Part shown: in pieces, positions 1-9,192 of the stretch
Layout of the letters: every line of letters begins with the position of its first letter
Numbering within the stretch: position 1 is the stretch's first letter
From: Kaistella montana
Lineage (GTDB): Bacteria; Bacteroidota; Bacteroidia; Flavobacteriales; Weeksellaceae
Assembly: GCF_024436175.1 (NCBI RefSeq)
Contig: NZ_JANFQP010000001.1
Coordinates: forward strand, 1,116,001 to 1,180,000
Reading direction: 5' to 3'
Length of the DNA: 64,000 nucleotides
Notes under the pieces: generated by a model
What the model saw: only the letters and a program-made list of their open reading frames with translations
Told to the model about the DNA's origin: nothing
Databases searched by the model: none
Translations under genes and position numbers: made by a program

Positions 1-875
1 AAATCATGGTTATCGCTCAAGCTACCGGAACACTACTCCAGCTCAATCTGGAAGAAGGTCAACAACTTAAAACAGGCCAAAAAGTGGGAGAAATAGATGC
101 TAAAAATGTAGAACTTCAAAAAGAACAAGTTGTTGCCAGCATTGAAGCATTGGGACAGAAAACCAATTCCCCACTTCCGCAGATTCAGGTTCTTCAGACT
201 CAGATTTCTGCACAATCAGCCAATATTTCGGTATTGCAGGAACAACTTGATAATGCGGTGAGGGAACGCAACAGAACTTCGAATTTGGTTGCCAGAGATG
301 CAGCGACCAGAAAACAGCTCGATGACGCCAACGGACAAGTTCTGGTTCTTCAGAAACAAATTAACGCTGCACAACGCCAACTAACAATCCTACAGCAACA
401 GATTTCCACAGCGAAAGAAAATGTTTCGATACAGAATAAGGCTATTTTAAGTGAAAGAAAACCTACCCAGAAAAAAGTAGAACAAATCGATGAACAACTG
501 AAAAACAACACCATCGAAAGTCCGATTTCCGGGATGGTTCTTACCAAATACATGAATCAAGGTGAGTTTGCCATGATCGGAAAACCTGTATTTAAGATGG
601 CGAATTTAGACCTAATGACTTTGAAAACCTTTATCACCGGAGATCAGTTAGCGCAGGTAAAAACCGGTCAACAAGTAAAAGTGTTCATCGATTTGGGAGA
701 CGGAAAAACAAAGGAAATTCCCGGAACCCTTTATTGGATCAGTTCAAAAGCTGAATTCACGCCCAAAACCATTCAGACCAAAAATGAAAGAGCAAACCTT
801 GTTTATGCGACAAAAATTCATGTAAAAAATGATGGTTTCCTAAAAATAGGCATGTATGGCGATGTGAAATTTTAA
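1..875 (+). CDS. HlyD-family periplasmic adaptor subunit, 5' end cut by window
   Basis: This is the membrane-fusion (adaptor) protein of an efflux pump; it would bridge the inner-membrane ABC transporter encoded just downstream and an outer-membrane TolC-like channel. The visible 289 residues begin with a lipoyl/biotinyl-like segment (ATGTLLQLNLEEGQ), followed by a long heptad-rich coiled-coil hairpin (about residues 35-160), the returning half of the lipoyl motif (ESPISGMVLTKYMNQGE) and a beta-barrel domain. The frame is open to the first base of the window, so the ATG at 6 is probably internal and the signal anchor lies upstream. The ABC genes follow after about 130 bp in the same orientation, as in YhiI/RbbA/YhhJ-type clusters. 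Family assignment is secure; the substrate is unknown. Confidence 0.9.
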   Translation, partial: IMVIAQATGTLLQLNLEEGQQLKTGQKVGEIDAKNVELQKEQVVASIEALGQKTNSPLPQIQVLQTQISAQSANISVLQEQLDNAVRERNRTSNLVARDAATRKQLDDANGQVLVLQKQINAAQRQLTILQQQISTAKENVSIQNKAILSERKPTQKKVEQIDEQLKNNTIESPISGMVLTKYMNQGEFAMIGKPVFKMANLDLMTLKTFITGDQLAQVKTGQQVKVFIDLGDGKTKEIPGTLYWISSKAEFTPKTIQTKNERANLVYATKIHVKNDGFLKIGMYGDVKF

Positions 876-1006
876 AACATGAACCATAGATTCTGAATTA
901 ACCACAAAAACTATACGTCAAAATTAATATCAAAAAAGTCTGTAAAAGAAAAAATAATCATTCATCTAAGCCATAAAAAATCTTAAATCAAAATAATCTA
1001 CTCGAA

Positions 1007-1942
1007 ATGAAATCAATCATCGCCAACAGTCTCACCAAAACCTACGGCAAGGGAAAAGAAAAAATCCTAGCGGTTGATGATGTAAGTTTTGATGTAAATA
1101 ATGGCGAGATTTTCGGGCTGATTGGTCCTGACGGAGCCGGAAAAACTTCCATTTTCAGGATGTTGACCACGGTACTGCTGCCCGATTCTGGTTCAGCTTC
1201 GGTTGAAAACTTTGACATGGTAAATGATTATAAAAAAATCAGGCAAATCGTTGGTTATATGCCCGGAAAATTCTCCCTTTATCAGGATTTGACGGTCGAA
1301 GAAAATTTAAGTTTTTTTGCCAGTGTTTTCAATACGAGTATTCAAGAAAATTATGATTTAATCAAGGATATTTATATTCAGATTGAACCCTTCAAAGACC
1401 GAAAAGCAGGCGCTTTATCGGGCGGAATGAAGCAGAAACTTGCTCTTTGTTGTGCCCTGATTCACCGACCAAACATTCTGTTTCTGGACGAACCCACCAC
1501 CGGAGTAGATCCAGTTTCGCGAAAGGAATTCTGGGAAATGCTGCAACGTCTAAAAAAACAGGGAATCACCATCGTTGTTGCAACCCCTTATATGGATGAA
1601 GCCACACTTTGCGATCGCATCGCCTTGATGCAGCACGGAAAAATTCTTTCCGTCGATACTCCAGATCGAATGAGTGATGCTTATCCTGACCTGATTTTCG
1701 AAGTGAAAGCCGGAAGAACTTCCAGCGTTTTGCGTGCTCTGGAAAATTTTGAACCTAAGAAAAATGTGTATGCTTATGGCGAATTTGTGCATCTGATCGC
1801 TGAGAGCAATGCAAATTTCAGCACCTCATCAGTTCAGGAATATTTGAAAAAATCAGGTTTCACCAATATCGAAATTAATCCTGTAAAAGCCAGCATTGAA
1901 GATTGTTTCATCCGCTTATTGTCCCATAAAAATGAATACTAA
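1007..1942 (+). CDS. ABC exporter ATP-binding protein (first of two)
   Basis: This is a cytoplasmic ATPase of a drug/lipid-type ABC-2 exporter, 311 residues. Walker A (GPDGAGKT, about residues 40-47), a canonical signature (LSGGM, about 137-141) and Walker B with the catalytic glutamate (ILFLDEPT, about 157-164) are all visible. The H-loop reads ATPYMDEA, with proline where the switch histidine is normally found (about residue 194). A C-terminal extension of about 85 residues follows the nucleotide-binding domain. The stop overlaps the start of the second ATPase by 11 bp, so the two are translationally coupled and probably act as a heterodimer. The proline suggests that this subunit's own Walker site is the weak one (see findings). 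Confidence 0.93.
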   Translation: MKSIIANSLTKTYGKGKEKILAVDDVSFDVNNGEIFGLIGPDGAGKTSIFRMLTTVLLPDSGSASVENFDMVNDYKKIRQIVGYMPGKFSLYQDLTVEENLSFFASVFNTSIQENYDLIKDIYIQIEPFKDRKAGALSGGMKQKLALCCALIHRPNILFLDEPTTGVDPVSRKEFWEMLQRLKKQGITIVVATPYMDEATLCDRIALMQHGKILSVDTPDRMSDAYPDLIFEVKAGRTSSVLRALENFEPKKNVYAYGEFVHLIAESNANFSTSSVQEYLKKSGFTNIEINPVKASIEDCFIRLLSHKNEY

Positions 1943-2687
1943 AAATCCAAATATCGCCATCAAAGCAGAGAATATTACCAAGGTTTTCGGGGACTTTACT
2001 GCGGTGAATCAAATAAGTTTTGAGGTAAAAAAAGGTGAAATATTTGGCTTTCTGGGAGCAAATGGTGCCGGAAAAACTACGACGATGCGCATGTTCTGCG
2101 GACTTTCGGTGCCGAGTTCAGGAACAGCAACTGTAGCCGGATTCGATGTGTATAAGGAAACCGAAAAAATTAAGAAAAGCATTGGTTATATGAGCCAGAA
2201 ATTTTCTCTGTATGGTAATTTAACGGTAAAAGAAAACTTGGATTTCTTCGGTGGAATTTATGGAATTTCCCGACGAGAACTTAAAACGAAAAGTGTAGAA
2301 CTGCTGCAAAAACTCAATCTGGAAGAAGAAAAAAACAAGCTGGTTTCGGAACTGCCATTGGGTTGGAAACAGAAACTCGCTTTCTCGGTCGCGATTTTTC
2401 ATCAACCACAAATTGTATTTTTAGATGAGCCCACCGGCGGCGTGGATCCGGTAACACGGCGGCAATTCTGGAATATGATTTACGATGCTTCAGATCAAGG
2501 AATTACGGTTTTCGTGACGACGCATTATATGGATGAAGCAGAATACTGCGATCGTGTTTCCATAATGGTTGACGGTAAAATTGCGGCTTTGGACACCCCA
2601 GCAAATCTGAAAAAACAGTTCAGTTCAAAAAATATGGATGATGTCTTTTATGAACTGGCAAGAGGCGCAAAACGCAGTGCAGATTAG
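1932..2687 (+). CDS. ABC exporter ATP-binding protein (second of two)
   Basis: This is the partner ATPase, 251 residues from the ATG at 1932, which overlaps the stop of the previous gene; an upstream in-frame ATG at 1896 would add 12 residues and a much longer overlap. Walker A (GANGAGKT, about residues 42-49), Walker B (IVFLDEPT, about 161-168) and a normal H-loop histidine (TTHYMDEA, about 198) are present. The signature motif is degenerate: LPLGWKQ replaces LSGGQ. This is complementary to the first ATPase, which keeps the signature and loses the histidine. The permease gene starts 47 bp downstream. The role is to energise the two permeases; the substrate cannot be read from the sequence. 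Confidence 0.93.
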   Translation: MNTKNPNIAIKAENITKVFGDFTAVNQISFEVKKGEIFGFLGANGAGKTTTMRMFCGLSVPSSGTATVAGFDVYKETEKIKKSIGYMSQKFSLYGNLTVKENLDFFGGIYGISRRELKTKSVELLQKLNLEEEKNKLVSELPLGWKQKLAFSVAIFHQPQIVFLDEPTGGVDPVTRRQFWNMIYDASDQGITVFVTTHYMDEAEYCDRVSIMVDGKIAALDTPANLKKQFSSKNMDDVFYELARGAKRSAD

Positions 2688-2734
2688 CCCACAACCCAAC
2701 AAGATTTTTTCCTTTTTTAGTTATCAATAATAAA

Positions 2735-3835
2735 ATGAAACAGTTATTCACTTTTGTCCGGAAAGAATTTTTACACGTTCTGCGTGATAAAAGGACTTTG
2801 CTCGTTCTATTCGGAATGCCTGTGGTTCAAATTCTGCTGTTTGGTTTTGCTTTAAGCACCGAAGTGAAGAACACGAAAATCGGGATTCTGGACCAAGACG
2901 GATCGCAACGCTCTGTTGAATTGGTTGCAAAAATCAATGCGAATCAATATTTCGACCTTGATGAGAATTTAAAATCAATTCAAGAGGCAGAAAATACGTT
3001 CAAAAGCGGCAGAATCAAAATGATTGTGGTAATTCCTTCCGGATTTTCTGAAAATCTTATCAACGGAAAAAAAACACAGATTCAGCTCATTTCAGATGCC
3101 ACCGATCTCAATCTTGCGAACCAGATTTATAGCTTCATGTCCAATATCACTATGGATTTTTACAATCAACAAACCCTGCAGCCGCACGTCGGGATTCAGC
3201 CGGAAATTCGTATGCTTTACAATCCACAGCTGAAAGGTGCTCCCAATTTTGTTCCGGGAGTTATGGCATTGGTTCTTCTCATCATTTGTGTTTTGATGAC
3301 GGCCATTGCCATTGTAAGAGAAAAAGAAACCGGAACGATGGAAGTGTTGCTTGTATCTCCGATGAAACCCTATGTCATCATTCTTGCCAAAGCCATTCCG
3401 TACTTTATACTGTCCGTTATTATCCTGATTTCTATTCTTGTATTAAGTGTTTCCGTGCTCGATTTACCGATTAAAGGCAATGTTTTTTTACTATTTGGTA
3501 TCAGTATTATTTTTATCATCACCAACCTTTTGATAGGAATTGTGATTTCCATTCTGACCGATACCCAGCAAACGGCTATGCTCATCTCGCTGATCGGTAC
3601 CATGCTCCCGACTCTGATGCTGAGCGGATTTATGTTTCCTGTCGAGAATATGCCAGTTCCACTGCAGATTGCAGGCAACATTATTCCAGCCAAATGGTAT
3701 TATGAAATCGTAAAAAATATCATGATCAAGGGAACCGGACTAGAAGTAATTTGGAAACAAGTAGCAGTTCTTCTGGGAATGATGGCAGTTCTTTTTGTGA
3801 TTGCTGTAAAAAAATTCAGGATTCGGCTGGAATGA
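2735..3835 (+). CDS. ABC-2 type permease (first of two)
   Basis: This is an inner-membrane permease of 366 residues in the YhhJ/ABC2_membrane_3 style. A short basic N-terminus precedes one membrane helix (about residues 22-42), then an extracytoplasmic domain of about 130 residues, then five hydrophobic helices (about 175-360). The family hallmark EKETGTMEVLLVSP lies in the loop after the second helix. It is 34% or so similar by eye in layout to the following gene, which looks like an ancient duplicate. It follows the two ATPases in one transcription unit and should form the translocation pathway as a heterodimer with the next protein. Confidence 0.9.
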   Translation: MKQLFTFVRKEFLHVLRDKRTLLVLFGMPVVQILLFGFALSTEVKNTKIGILDQDGSQRSVELVAKINANQYFDLDENLKSIQEAENTFKSGRIKMIVVIPSGFSENLINGKKTQIQLISDATDLNLANQIYSFMSNITMDFYNQQTLQPHVGIQPEIRMLYNPQLKGAPNFVPGVMALVLLIICVLMTAIAIVREKETGTMEVLLVSPMKPYVIILAKAIPYFILSVIILISILVLSVSVLDLPIKGNVFLLFGISIIFIITNLLIGIVISILTDTQQTAMLISLIGTMLPTLMLSGFMFPVENMPVPLQIAGNIIPAKWYYEIVKNIMIKGTGLEVIWKQVAVLLGMMAVLFVIAVKKFRIRLE

Positions 3836-3868
3836 TTCAGCAATGGATATTAACTTATGAATTAGACG

Positions 3869-4993
3869 ATGTTTAGAACGCTCCGTATATTAATCAAGAA
3901 AGAATTCCTGCAGATTTTCAGGAACAAATCCATTCTGGCCATTATTTTCGTGATGCCCGTGGTGCAGTTGGTCGTACTGCCACTCGCAGCGAATTACGAG
4001 ATTAAAGACATTAAAATAGCGGTAGTTGACCATGATAAATCCGGTTTATCACGGGAGCTTATTCGGAAAATTACGGCATCAGGATATTTTATCATCACTT
4101 CCTATGACGAAAGTTACCGCAGCGCCTATCAGGAAGTTGAAAAAGACAAGAGCGATTTAATCCTCGAAATTCCCAATCATTTCGAAAGAGATCTGATTAG
4201 GGAAAACAGCCAGAAAATTCTGCTGTCCATCAATGCCATAAATGGAACCAAAGCGGGGCTTTCCGCCAGTTATCTTGCTCAGATTCTACAAGATTATAAT
4301 GAACAGGTTCAGATCAAAATGAATCCCGAACTGGAAAACATAAAGAATACCTCAGGTATTGAAGCTATACCGAAATTCTGGTTTAATGAAGCCTACAATT
4401 ACCGACTTTCTCTTGTTCCGGGTATTTTGGTATTTCTGGTAACTTTGATTGGAGGCTATTTAACTGCTTTGAACATCGTTTCCGAAAAAGAAACCGGCAC
4501 CATCGAACAGCTCAACGTATCACCTATCCGGAAAACCGACTTTATTCTCGGCAAACTCATTCCCTTCTGGATTCTGGGGATGATCGCCTTCAGTATTGGT
4601 CTTTTGGTTACTATTTTTGTCTACGGCATTCAGATGCAGGGAAGTTTGCTCCTTCTTTACGCTTTCATTTCGGTATATCTCATCACCATTTTAGGAATGG
4701 GTCTTTTGGTTTCTGTTTATAGTGAAACCCAGCAACAAGCTATGTTTGTGGTATTCTTCTTCATGATGATTTTCGTATTGATGAGCGGCCTTTTCACTCC
4801 GACAGACAGCATGGCCGACTGGGCAAAATATATCGCCTATCTGAATCCTGTGACTTATGGTGTTGACGGCATGCGTTTAATTATCCTCAAGAACAGCAGT
4901 TTCAATGATCTACTGTCCCATTTTCGTTTTATTATCCTGTTGGGCATTGTGGTCATCACTTGGGCTATTTTGAAGTACCGAAAAACGAACTAA
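3869..4993 (+). CDS. ABC-2 type permease (second of two)
   Basis: This is the second permease of the exporter, 374 residues, with the same architecture: one N-terminal membrane helix, a large extracytoplasmic domain, and a C-terminal bundle of about five helices. The shared family motif reads EKETGTIEQLNVSP here. It starts 33 bp after the preceding permease. It is the last gene of the operon; a 172-bp AT-rich gap follows before an unrelated aldehyde dehydrogenase. A TolC-like outer-membrane component and any regulator are not in the window and would be expected upstream of position 1. Confidence 0.9.
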   Translation: MFRTLRILIKKEFLQIFRNKSILAIIFVMPVVQLVVLPLAANYEIKDIKIAVVDHDKSGLSRELIRKITASGYFIITSYDESYRSAYQEVEKDKSDLILEIPNHFERDLIRENSQKILLSINAINGTKAGLSASYLAQILQDYNEQVQIKMNPELENIKNTSGIEAIPKFWFNEAYNYRLSLVPGILVFLVTLIGGYLTALNIVSEKETGTIEQLNVSPIRKTDFILGKLIPFWILGMIAFSIGLLVTIFVYGIQMQGSLLLLYAFISVYLITILGMGLLVSVYSETQQQAMFVVFFFMMIFVLMSGLFTPTDSMADWAKYIAYLNPVTYGVDGMRLIILKNSSFNDLLSHFRFIILLGIVVITWAILKYRKTN

Positions 4994-5105
4994 AACCAAT
5001 ACTTCTTTTCGTTGTTTAAAAATTTGTCTTTCCAAAAAAATTACGATTGGGGCTTCAATAGTAGGAAATTTAAAAATTTAACAAATTTTAGTTTTTATGT
5101 TTAAG

Positions 5106-5123
5106 TAACAATTGTTAACTTTA
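5106..5123 (+). promoter_or_regulatory. 12-bp palindrome overlapping a -7-like element upstream of aldehyde dehydrogenase
   Basis: TAACAATTGTTA is a perfect palindrome at 5106-5117. It overlaps TAACTTTA (5116-5123), one base off the Bacteroidota -7 consensus TAnnTTTG. It could be an operator for the downstream gene. This is inference from position and symmetry only. Confidence 0.3.
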
Positions 5124-5165
5124 ATAAAAATTTTAAAACAATTCTAAAATAAAAACAATTCTATA

Positions 5166-6674
5166 ATGAGCTCAAAAGTTTACGACAGAGTACAACTGAA
5201 AGAAAAGTACGACAATTACATTAACGGACAATGGACTCCACCTGCAAGTGGAAAATATTTCGACGTCATCACTCCATTAGATGGAACCGTGATGAGCCAA
5301 GCCGCACATTCCAACGAAAAAGATCTGGAACTGGCCGTGAATGCAGCAGAAGCCGCTTTCGTAACTTGGGGAAAAACTTCCGTTACCGAAAGAAGCATTA
5401 TCCTCAATAAGATTGCGGACCGCATGGAAGCCAATCTGGAAAAAATTGCTGTGGTAGAAACCATGGACAACGGAAAACCGGTACGCGAAACTCTGAATGC
5501 CGATATTCCATTGGCAATCGACCATTTCAGATATTTTGCAGGCGTGATTCGTGCGGAAGAAGGTTCTTTAATGGAATTGGACAACAATACTGTTTCCCTT
5601 ATTGTGAATGAACCTTTGGGAGTGATTGCTCAAATTATTCCATGGAACTTCCCTATTCTGATGGCCGTTTGGAAACTTGCACCGGCTTTGGCAGCAGGAA
5701 ACTGTGTTGTGCTGAAACCAGCTGAAAACACGCCAATTTCTATTCTTGTTTTGATGGAAATCATCGGTGATTTGCTACCTCCAGGAGTAGTGAATATCGT
5801 AAATGGTTTCGGTGGCGAATTAGGTCATGCATTGGTGACCAACAAAAAAGTGGCAAAAGCAGCATTCACCGGATCTACCGCAACAGGAAGACTTGTAATG
5901 CAATACGCTACTGAAAACATCATTCCGGTTACTTTAGAGTTGGGAGGTAAATCTCCAAATATTTTCTTCGAATCCGTGATGGATGAAGATGATGCTTTCT
6001 TCGATAAAGCTTTAGAAGGAGCAGTTTTATTTGCCTTAAACCAAGGTGAAATCTGTACTTGTCCATCGAGATTATTGGTACAAGAAAGTATCTATGATAA
6101 ATTTATCGAAAGAGTTTTGGAACGTGTAAAAGCCATTAAAGCAGGAAATCCATTGGATACTTCTACCATGATTGGTGCACAAGCTTCTAAAATTCAGTAT
6201 GATAAAATCCTTAGCTACATCAATCTTGGTAAAGAAGAAGGTTGCGAAGTTCTATCAGGAGGTGACGCCAATTCTTTGGAAGGCGATTTGAAAAACGGTT
6301 ACTACATTCAGCCAACCTTGCTTAAAGGACACAACAAAATGAGAGTTTTCCAAGAAGAAATCTTCGGACCTGTACTTGCTGTAACTACTTTCAAAGATGA
6401 AGCAGACGCTATCGCCATTGGAAACGACACCATGTATGGTCTCGGTGCAGGAGTTTGGACCAGAGATGCTCACCAATTGTACCAAGTACCAAGAGCGATT
6501 CAGGCAGGAAGAGTTTGGGTAAACCAATATCATGCTTATCCTGCGGGAGCGCCATTTGGAGGTTACAAACAGTCGGGAATCGGTAGAGAAAATCATAAAA
6601 TGATGCTCGATCATTACCGTCAAACCAAGAATATGCTTATTTCTTACAGCAAAGACAAATTAGGATTCTTCTAA
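5166..6674 (+). CDS. NAD(P)-dependent aldehyde dehydrogenase (acetaldehyde/ExaC-AldB type)
   Basis: This cytoplasmic enzyme should oxidise an aldehyde, probably short-chain, to the acid. It has 502 residues, full length for the class. Visible hallmarks are the Rossmann entry IIPWNFP (about residues 157-163), the glycine motif FTGSTATG (about 234-241), the general-base glutamate in ELGGKSPN (Glu258) and the nucleophile in [11 protein letters not shown] (Cys297). That cysteine motif is typical of the ExaC/AldB subgroup. The DUF779 protein that usually accompanies this subgroup is encoded 86 bp downstream, beyond a hairpin terminator. The exact aldehyde is inferred from subgroup and neighbour. 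Confidence 0.93.
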   Translation: MSSKVYDRVQLKEKYDNYINGQWTPPASGKYFDVITPLDGTVMSQAAHSNEKDLELAVNAAEAAFVTWGKTSVTERSIILNKIADRMEANLEKIAVVETMDNGKPVRETLNADIPLAIDHFRYFAGVIRAEEGSLMELDNNTVSLIVNEPLGVIAQIIPWNFPILMAVWKLAPALAAGNCVVLKPAENTPISILVLMEIIGDLLPPGVVNIVNGFGGELGHALVTNKKVAKAAFTGSTATGRLVMQYATENIIPVTLELGGKSPNIFFESVMDEDDAFFDKALEGAVLFALNQGEICTCPSRLLVQESIYDKFIERVLERVKAIKAGNPLDTSTMIGAQASKIQYDKILSYINLGKEEGCEVLSGGDANSLEGDLKNGYYIQPTLLKGHNKMRVFQEEIFGPVLAVTTFKDEADAIAIGNDTMYGLGAGVWTRDAHQLYQVPRAIQAGRVWVNQYHAYPAGAPFGGYKQSGIGRENHKMMLDHYRQTKNMLISYSKDKLGFF

Positions 6675-6680
6675 TTATTA

Positions 6681-6716
6681 AAGGGCGGATTTGTTAAGAA
6701 ATCCGCCTTTTTTTAT
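6681..6716 (+). terminator. Rho-independent terminator after aldehyde dehydrogenase
   Basis: A 9-bp stem GGCGGATTT / AAATCCGCC (6684-6692 with 6699-6707) is followed by a run of seven T. It lies between the aldehyde dehydrogenase and the DUF779 gene, so the second gene may have its own promoter or rely on read-through. Confidence 0.85.
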
Positions 6717-6760
6717 TTTTTAATGAAAGAATCTTTTATCCCAAAAACCTCAATAAAAAA

Positions 6761-7180
6761 ATGGAAAAAGCACAACGACTTTCCGCAACTCCAAAAGCGC
6801 TGGAACTGATCAAGGAACTCTCCGAAGAATATGGCGATCTGATGTTTTATCAAGCAGGTGGCTGTTGCGAGGGAACCCAACCCCAGTGTTTCCGCAAAGG
6901 TCACTTTTATCCGCGAACAAAGGATTTGTGCATCGGTACTGTTCTTGGTTTTTATTTTTGGGTAGATCATGATTTGTTTGAATACTGGAAATACAACCAT
7001 TTTGAACTCGATGTCACCGATGGATTTGGAGCCGGCGGTTTTTCCTTGGAAACGTCTAAGAAAAAGACATTTAAAATCAATTACCGAGTTTTTTCCAAAC
7101 AAGAACTCGAATCACTCGATGAGCCGTTGGTTTATCATCAATACATGATTCAGGAGAAGGAAAAGCAGGAAAGTATTTAA
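6761..7180 (+). CDS. DUF779 domain protein
   Basis: This 139-residue cytoplasmic protein matches the DUF779 family (COG3564), which recurs beside acetaldehyde-type aldehyde dehydrogenases, as here. Visible features are the conserved cysteine-rich stretch GGCCEGTQPQCF (about residues 33-44) and the following aromatic-rich beta region. The cysteines could bind a metal or a thiol cofactor; that is inference and no activity is established that I know of. The gene is flanked by two hairpin terminators, so it may be transcribed separately from the dehydrogenase. Confidence 0.85.
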   Translation: MEKAQRLSATPKALELIKELSEEYGDLMFYQAGGCCEGTQPQCFRKGHFYPRTKDLCIGTVLGFYFWVDHDLFEYWKYNHFELDVTDGFGAGGFSLETSKKKTFKINYRVFSKQELESLDEPLVYHQYMIQEKEKQESI

Positions 7181-7185
7181 AAAAT

Positions 7186-7212
7186 AAAAACTTCTCGATG
7201 TGAGAAGTTTTT
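7186..7212. terminator. Bidirectional terminator between convergent DUF779 and FUSC genes
   Basis: An 11-bp stem (7186-7196 with 7202-7212) has the core CTTCTC / GAGAAG and is flanked by A and T runs on both sides, so it can stop transcription from either direction. Confidence 0.8.
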
Positions 7213-7213
7213 A

Positions 7214-8290
7214 TTATTTTCTGTGTAAAAGAATTTCGACGCTGCGAAGTTGTTTTTCGAGTTTTGCAATTAAGAATTCATGATGCAGAAACCAACCTGT
7301 TAATACACCAATTAAACTTCCGATCACGGTATCGAGAATGCGGGCTTCCATCAGTTCATTTACATTGGTGTGTAATCCTGATGCGTTTTCTGCTAAAAAA
7401 ATGGTTAAAGGAGTAATGAAAATCACGGCCAAACCATAATTGCGCACAACCAGCATTTCCACAATGAATTGCAATCCTGCGATGAGAAACACCAATTCTA
7501 ATCCGGAAGGAGCCGTAGAGAGCATCATCACCCAAGTAATTCCGATTCCAATGAAAGTTCCTATAATTCGGTGCAAATTTCTTTGCCAAGCATGGAAAAG
7601 ATCTTTACCCTGAAGAATGGCCAATGCAGAAAGAGGAATCCAATATGCGCTTTTCAATTCCAACCAATGACCAATCATCAATCCCAAAAACATGGCAAAT
7701 CCAATGATGAAACTTGCGACCAATTCGGTATATCTTTTCTTCTTGATTCTGCTTTTTATTTTAGGTTCCACTACCCTTTTAGCTACAAAAACCGAATAAA
7801 AAAGTGCCAGTAAAACCGACAGCATCGCGCCCATAGAAACCAATCCTACATTCAATGGAATGGCTTCTGGATGAAAAGGAATTGACGTAGCTACCGCTCC
7901 GATCATGATAAAAAAGAAGTTTCGAGGTGGAGGAACATCAAACCAAGAAGTAATCAAATGCGACAAAAATGCGATCAATCCTAATGCTATTGCGCTGAGT
8001 ATGTGACTGAAACTAAACGCATATCCCAACGCAAACGAAATGCTGAAACCAAATGCACATACACAAAGGTGAACCATTCTTTTAGAAAGCGTTGCCTGCG
8101 TAAAATAAAGAATTACCAAAGCACCAATGCTCGACAAATTGCCATAAGCCGGCCGATCAAAAAGCCAACCCACCCAAAGACACAACCCCACGCAAAGTCC
8201 CGCCAAAAGAGGAAAATGCCAAAGTCTTTCGGTTTTTTTTAGTTCTACAAATGCTTGAACATGCGTGTTGAGCCGGTGTTTGAATTTCAT
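7214..8290 (-). CDS. FUSC-family membrane protein
   Basis: This 358-residue integral membrane protein has about ten hydrophobic segments in two blocks separated by a basic loop (about residues 175-190, rich in K and R). This matches the FUSC/aromatic acid exporter-like layout, in which such proteins are proposed to export organic acids or toxic compounds. The second block contains the family-like stretch HRIIGTFIGIGITWV. It starts 9 bp after mazG on the same strand and probably shares its transcript. Substrate unknown. Confidence 0.8.
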   Translation of the reverse strand: MKFKHRLNTHVQAFVELKKTERLWHFPLLAGLCVGLCLWVGWLFDRPAYGNLSSIGALVILYFTQATLSKRMVHLCVCAFGFSISFALGYAFSFSHILSAIALGLIAFLSHLITSWFDVPPPRNFFFIMIGAVATSIPFHPEAIPLNVGLVSMGAMLSVLLALFYSVFVAKRVVEPKIKSRIKKKRYTELVASFIIGFAMFLGLMIGHWLELKSAYWIPLSALAILQGKDLFHAWQRNLHRIIGTFIGIGITWVMMLSTAPSGLELVFLIAGLQFIVEMLVVRNYGLAVIFITPLTIFLAENASGLHTNVNELMEARILDTVIGSLIGVLTGWFLHHEFLIAKLEKQLRSVEILLHRK

Positions 8291-8299
8291 GAATCTTAC

Positions 8300-9067
8300 T
8301 TATTTCAATCGTTTTGCTTCTTCCCAAAGCAGATCCATTTCTTCCAAAGACAAATCTTCTAATTTTTGATTTTTGTTGAAAGCCAAATCTTCCATTTTCT
8401 GAAACCTTGAAATGAACTTGATATTGGTTCTTTCCAACGCAGAATCCGGGTTGATTCCCGATATTCTTGCATAATTAATCAGCGAGAAGAAAACATCGCC
8501 CAATTCCTCTTCTTTCTTCATTAAATCGGTTTCCGCATGGAATTCTGCCAGTTCTTCATCCACTTTTTTCCAAGCATCTTCGGCATTGGCAAATTCAAAA
8601 CCTATTCCTTTTACTTTTTCCTGAATTCTATAAGCTTTCACAATACTCGGAGTTCCTTTAGAAACACCGGAAAGCACCGATTTGTTGCCTTCTTTCAGTT
8701 TCAGTTTTTCCCAGTTTTGTTTTACTTCTTCTTCATCTTTCACCTCCACATCGCCGTAAATATGCGGATGACGGAAAATGAGTTTTTCATTGAGGGAATT
8801 GATGACATCTGCAATATCGAAACTGCCTTTTTCTGAACCTATTTTGGCATAAAAAACCAAATGCAGCAACACATCGCCGAGTTCTTTTTTTATTTCCGTT
8901 AAATCCTCTTGCAATAATGCGTCCGAAAGCTCATACACTTCCTCCAAAGTGAGGTGTCTCAGAGATTGCAAATCCTGTTTTCTGTCCCATGGGCATTTTT
9001 CTCGGAGATCGTCCATGATGTCTAACAATCGGGAAAAAGCTTCGAGTTTCTGTTCTTTGGTATTCAT
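8300..9067 (-). CDS. mazG: Nucleoside triphosphate pyrophosphohydrolase MazG
   Basis: MazG hydrolyses NTPs and dNTPs to monophosphates and pyrophosphate, acting as a house-cleaning enzyme. The 255-residue protein has two tandem MazG domains: the first with CPWDRKQDLQSLRHL and EEVYELSDA (about residues 25-52), with its second acidic pair in KKELGDVLLHL, and the second with KVDEELAEFHAE and EEELGDVFFSL (about 168-195). These acidic clusters bind Mg2+. Length and architecture match the E. coli enzyme. A -7 element lies 58 bp upstream. Confidence 0.95.
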   Translation of the reverse strand: MNTKEQKLEAFSRLLDIMDDLREKCPWDRKQDLQSLRHLTLEEVYELSDALLQEDLTEIKKELGDVLLHLVFYAKIGSEKGSFDIADVINSLNEKLIFRHPHIYGDVEVKDEEEVKQNWEKLKLKEGNKSVLSGVSKGTPSIVKAYRIQEKVKGIGFEFANAEDAWKKVDEELAEFHAETDLMKKEEELGDVFFSLINYARISGINPDSALERTNIKFISRFQKMEDLAFNKNQKLEDLSLEEMDLLWEEAKRLK

Positions 9068-9124
9068 TGGAAAAAGTTTTTATTTATAAGATTTTCAGGA
9101 TGATGAAGATCTCAGTTTGAAATA

Positions 9125-9132
9125 CAAATTTA
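9125..9132 (-). promoter_or_regulatory. -7 element upstream of mazG
   Basis: On the minus strand this reads TAAATTTG, matching the Bacteroidota -7 consensus TAnnTTTG, 57 bp upstream of the mazG start. No clear -33 TTG is seen at normal spacing. Confidence 0.6.
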
Positions 9133-9143
9133 CATCGTTAAAA

Positions 9144-9172
9144 CTAAAAAACCTTGCCTAAAAGACAAGGTT
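9144..9172 (-). terminator. Rho-independent terminator after DUF5606 gene
   Basis: On the minus strand a stem AACCTTG / CAAGGTT (9166-9172 with 9150-9156) is followed by five T. It lies just downstream of the DUF5606 stop and upstream of the mazG promoter. Confidence 0.7.
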
Positions 9173-9192
9173 AATATAAAAGAAAACAGGAA

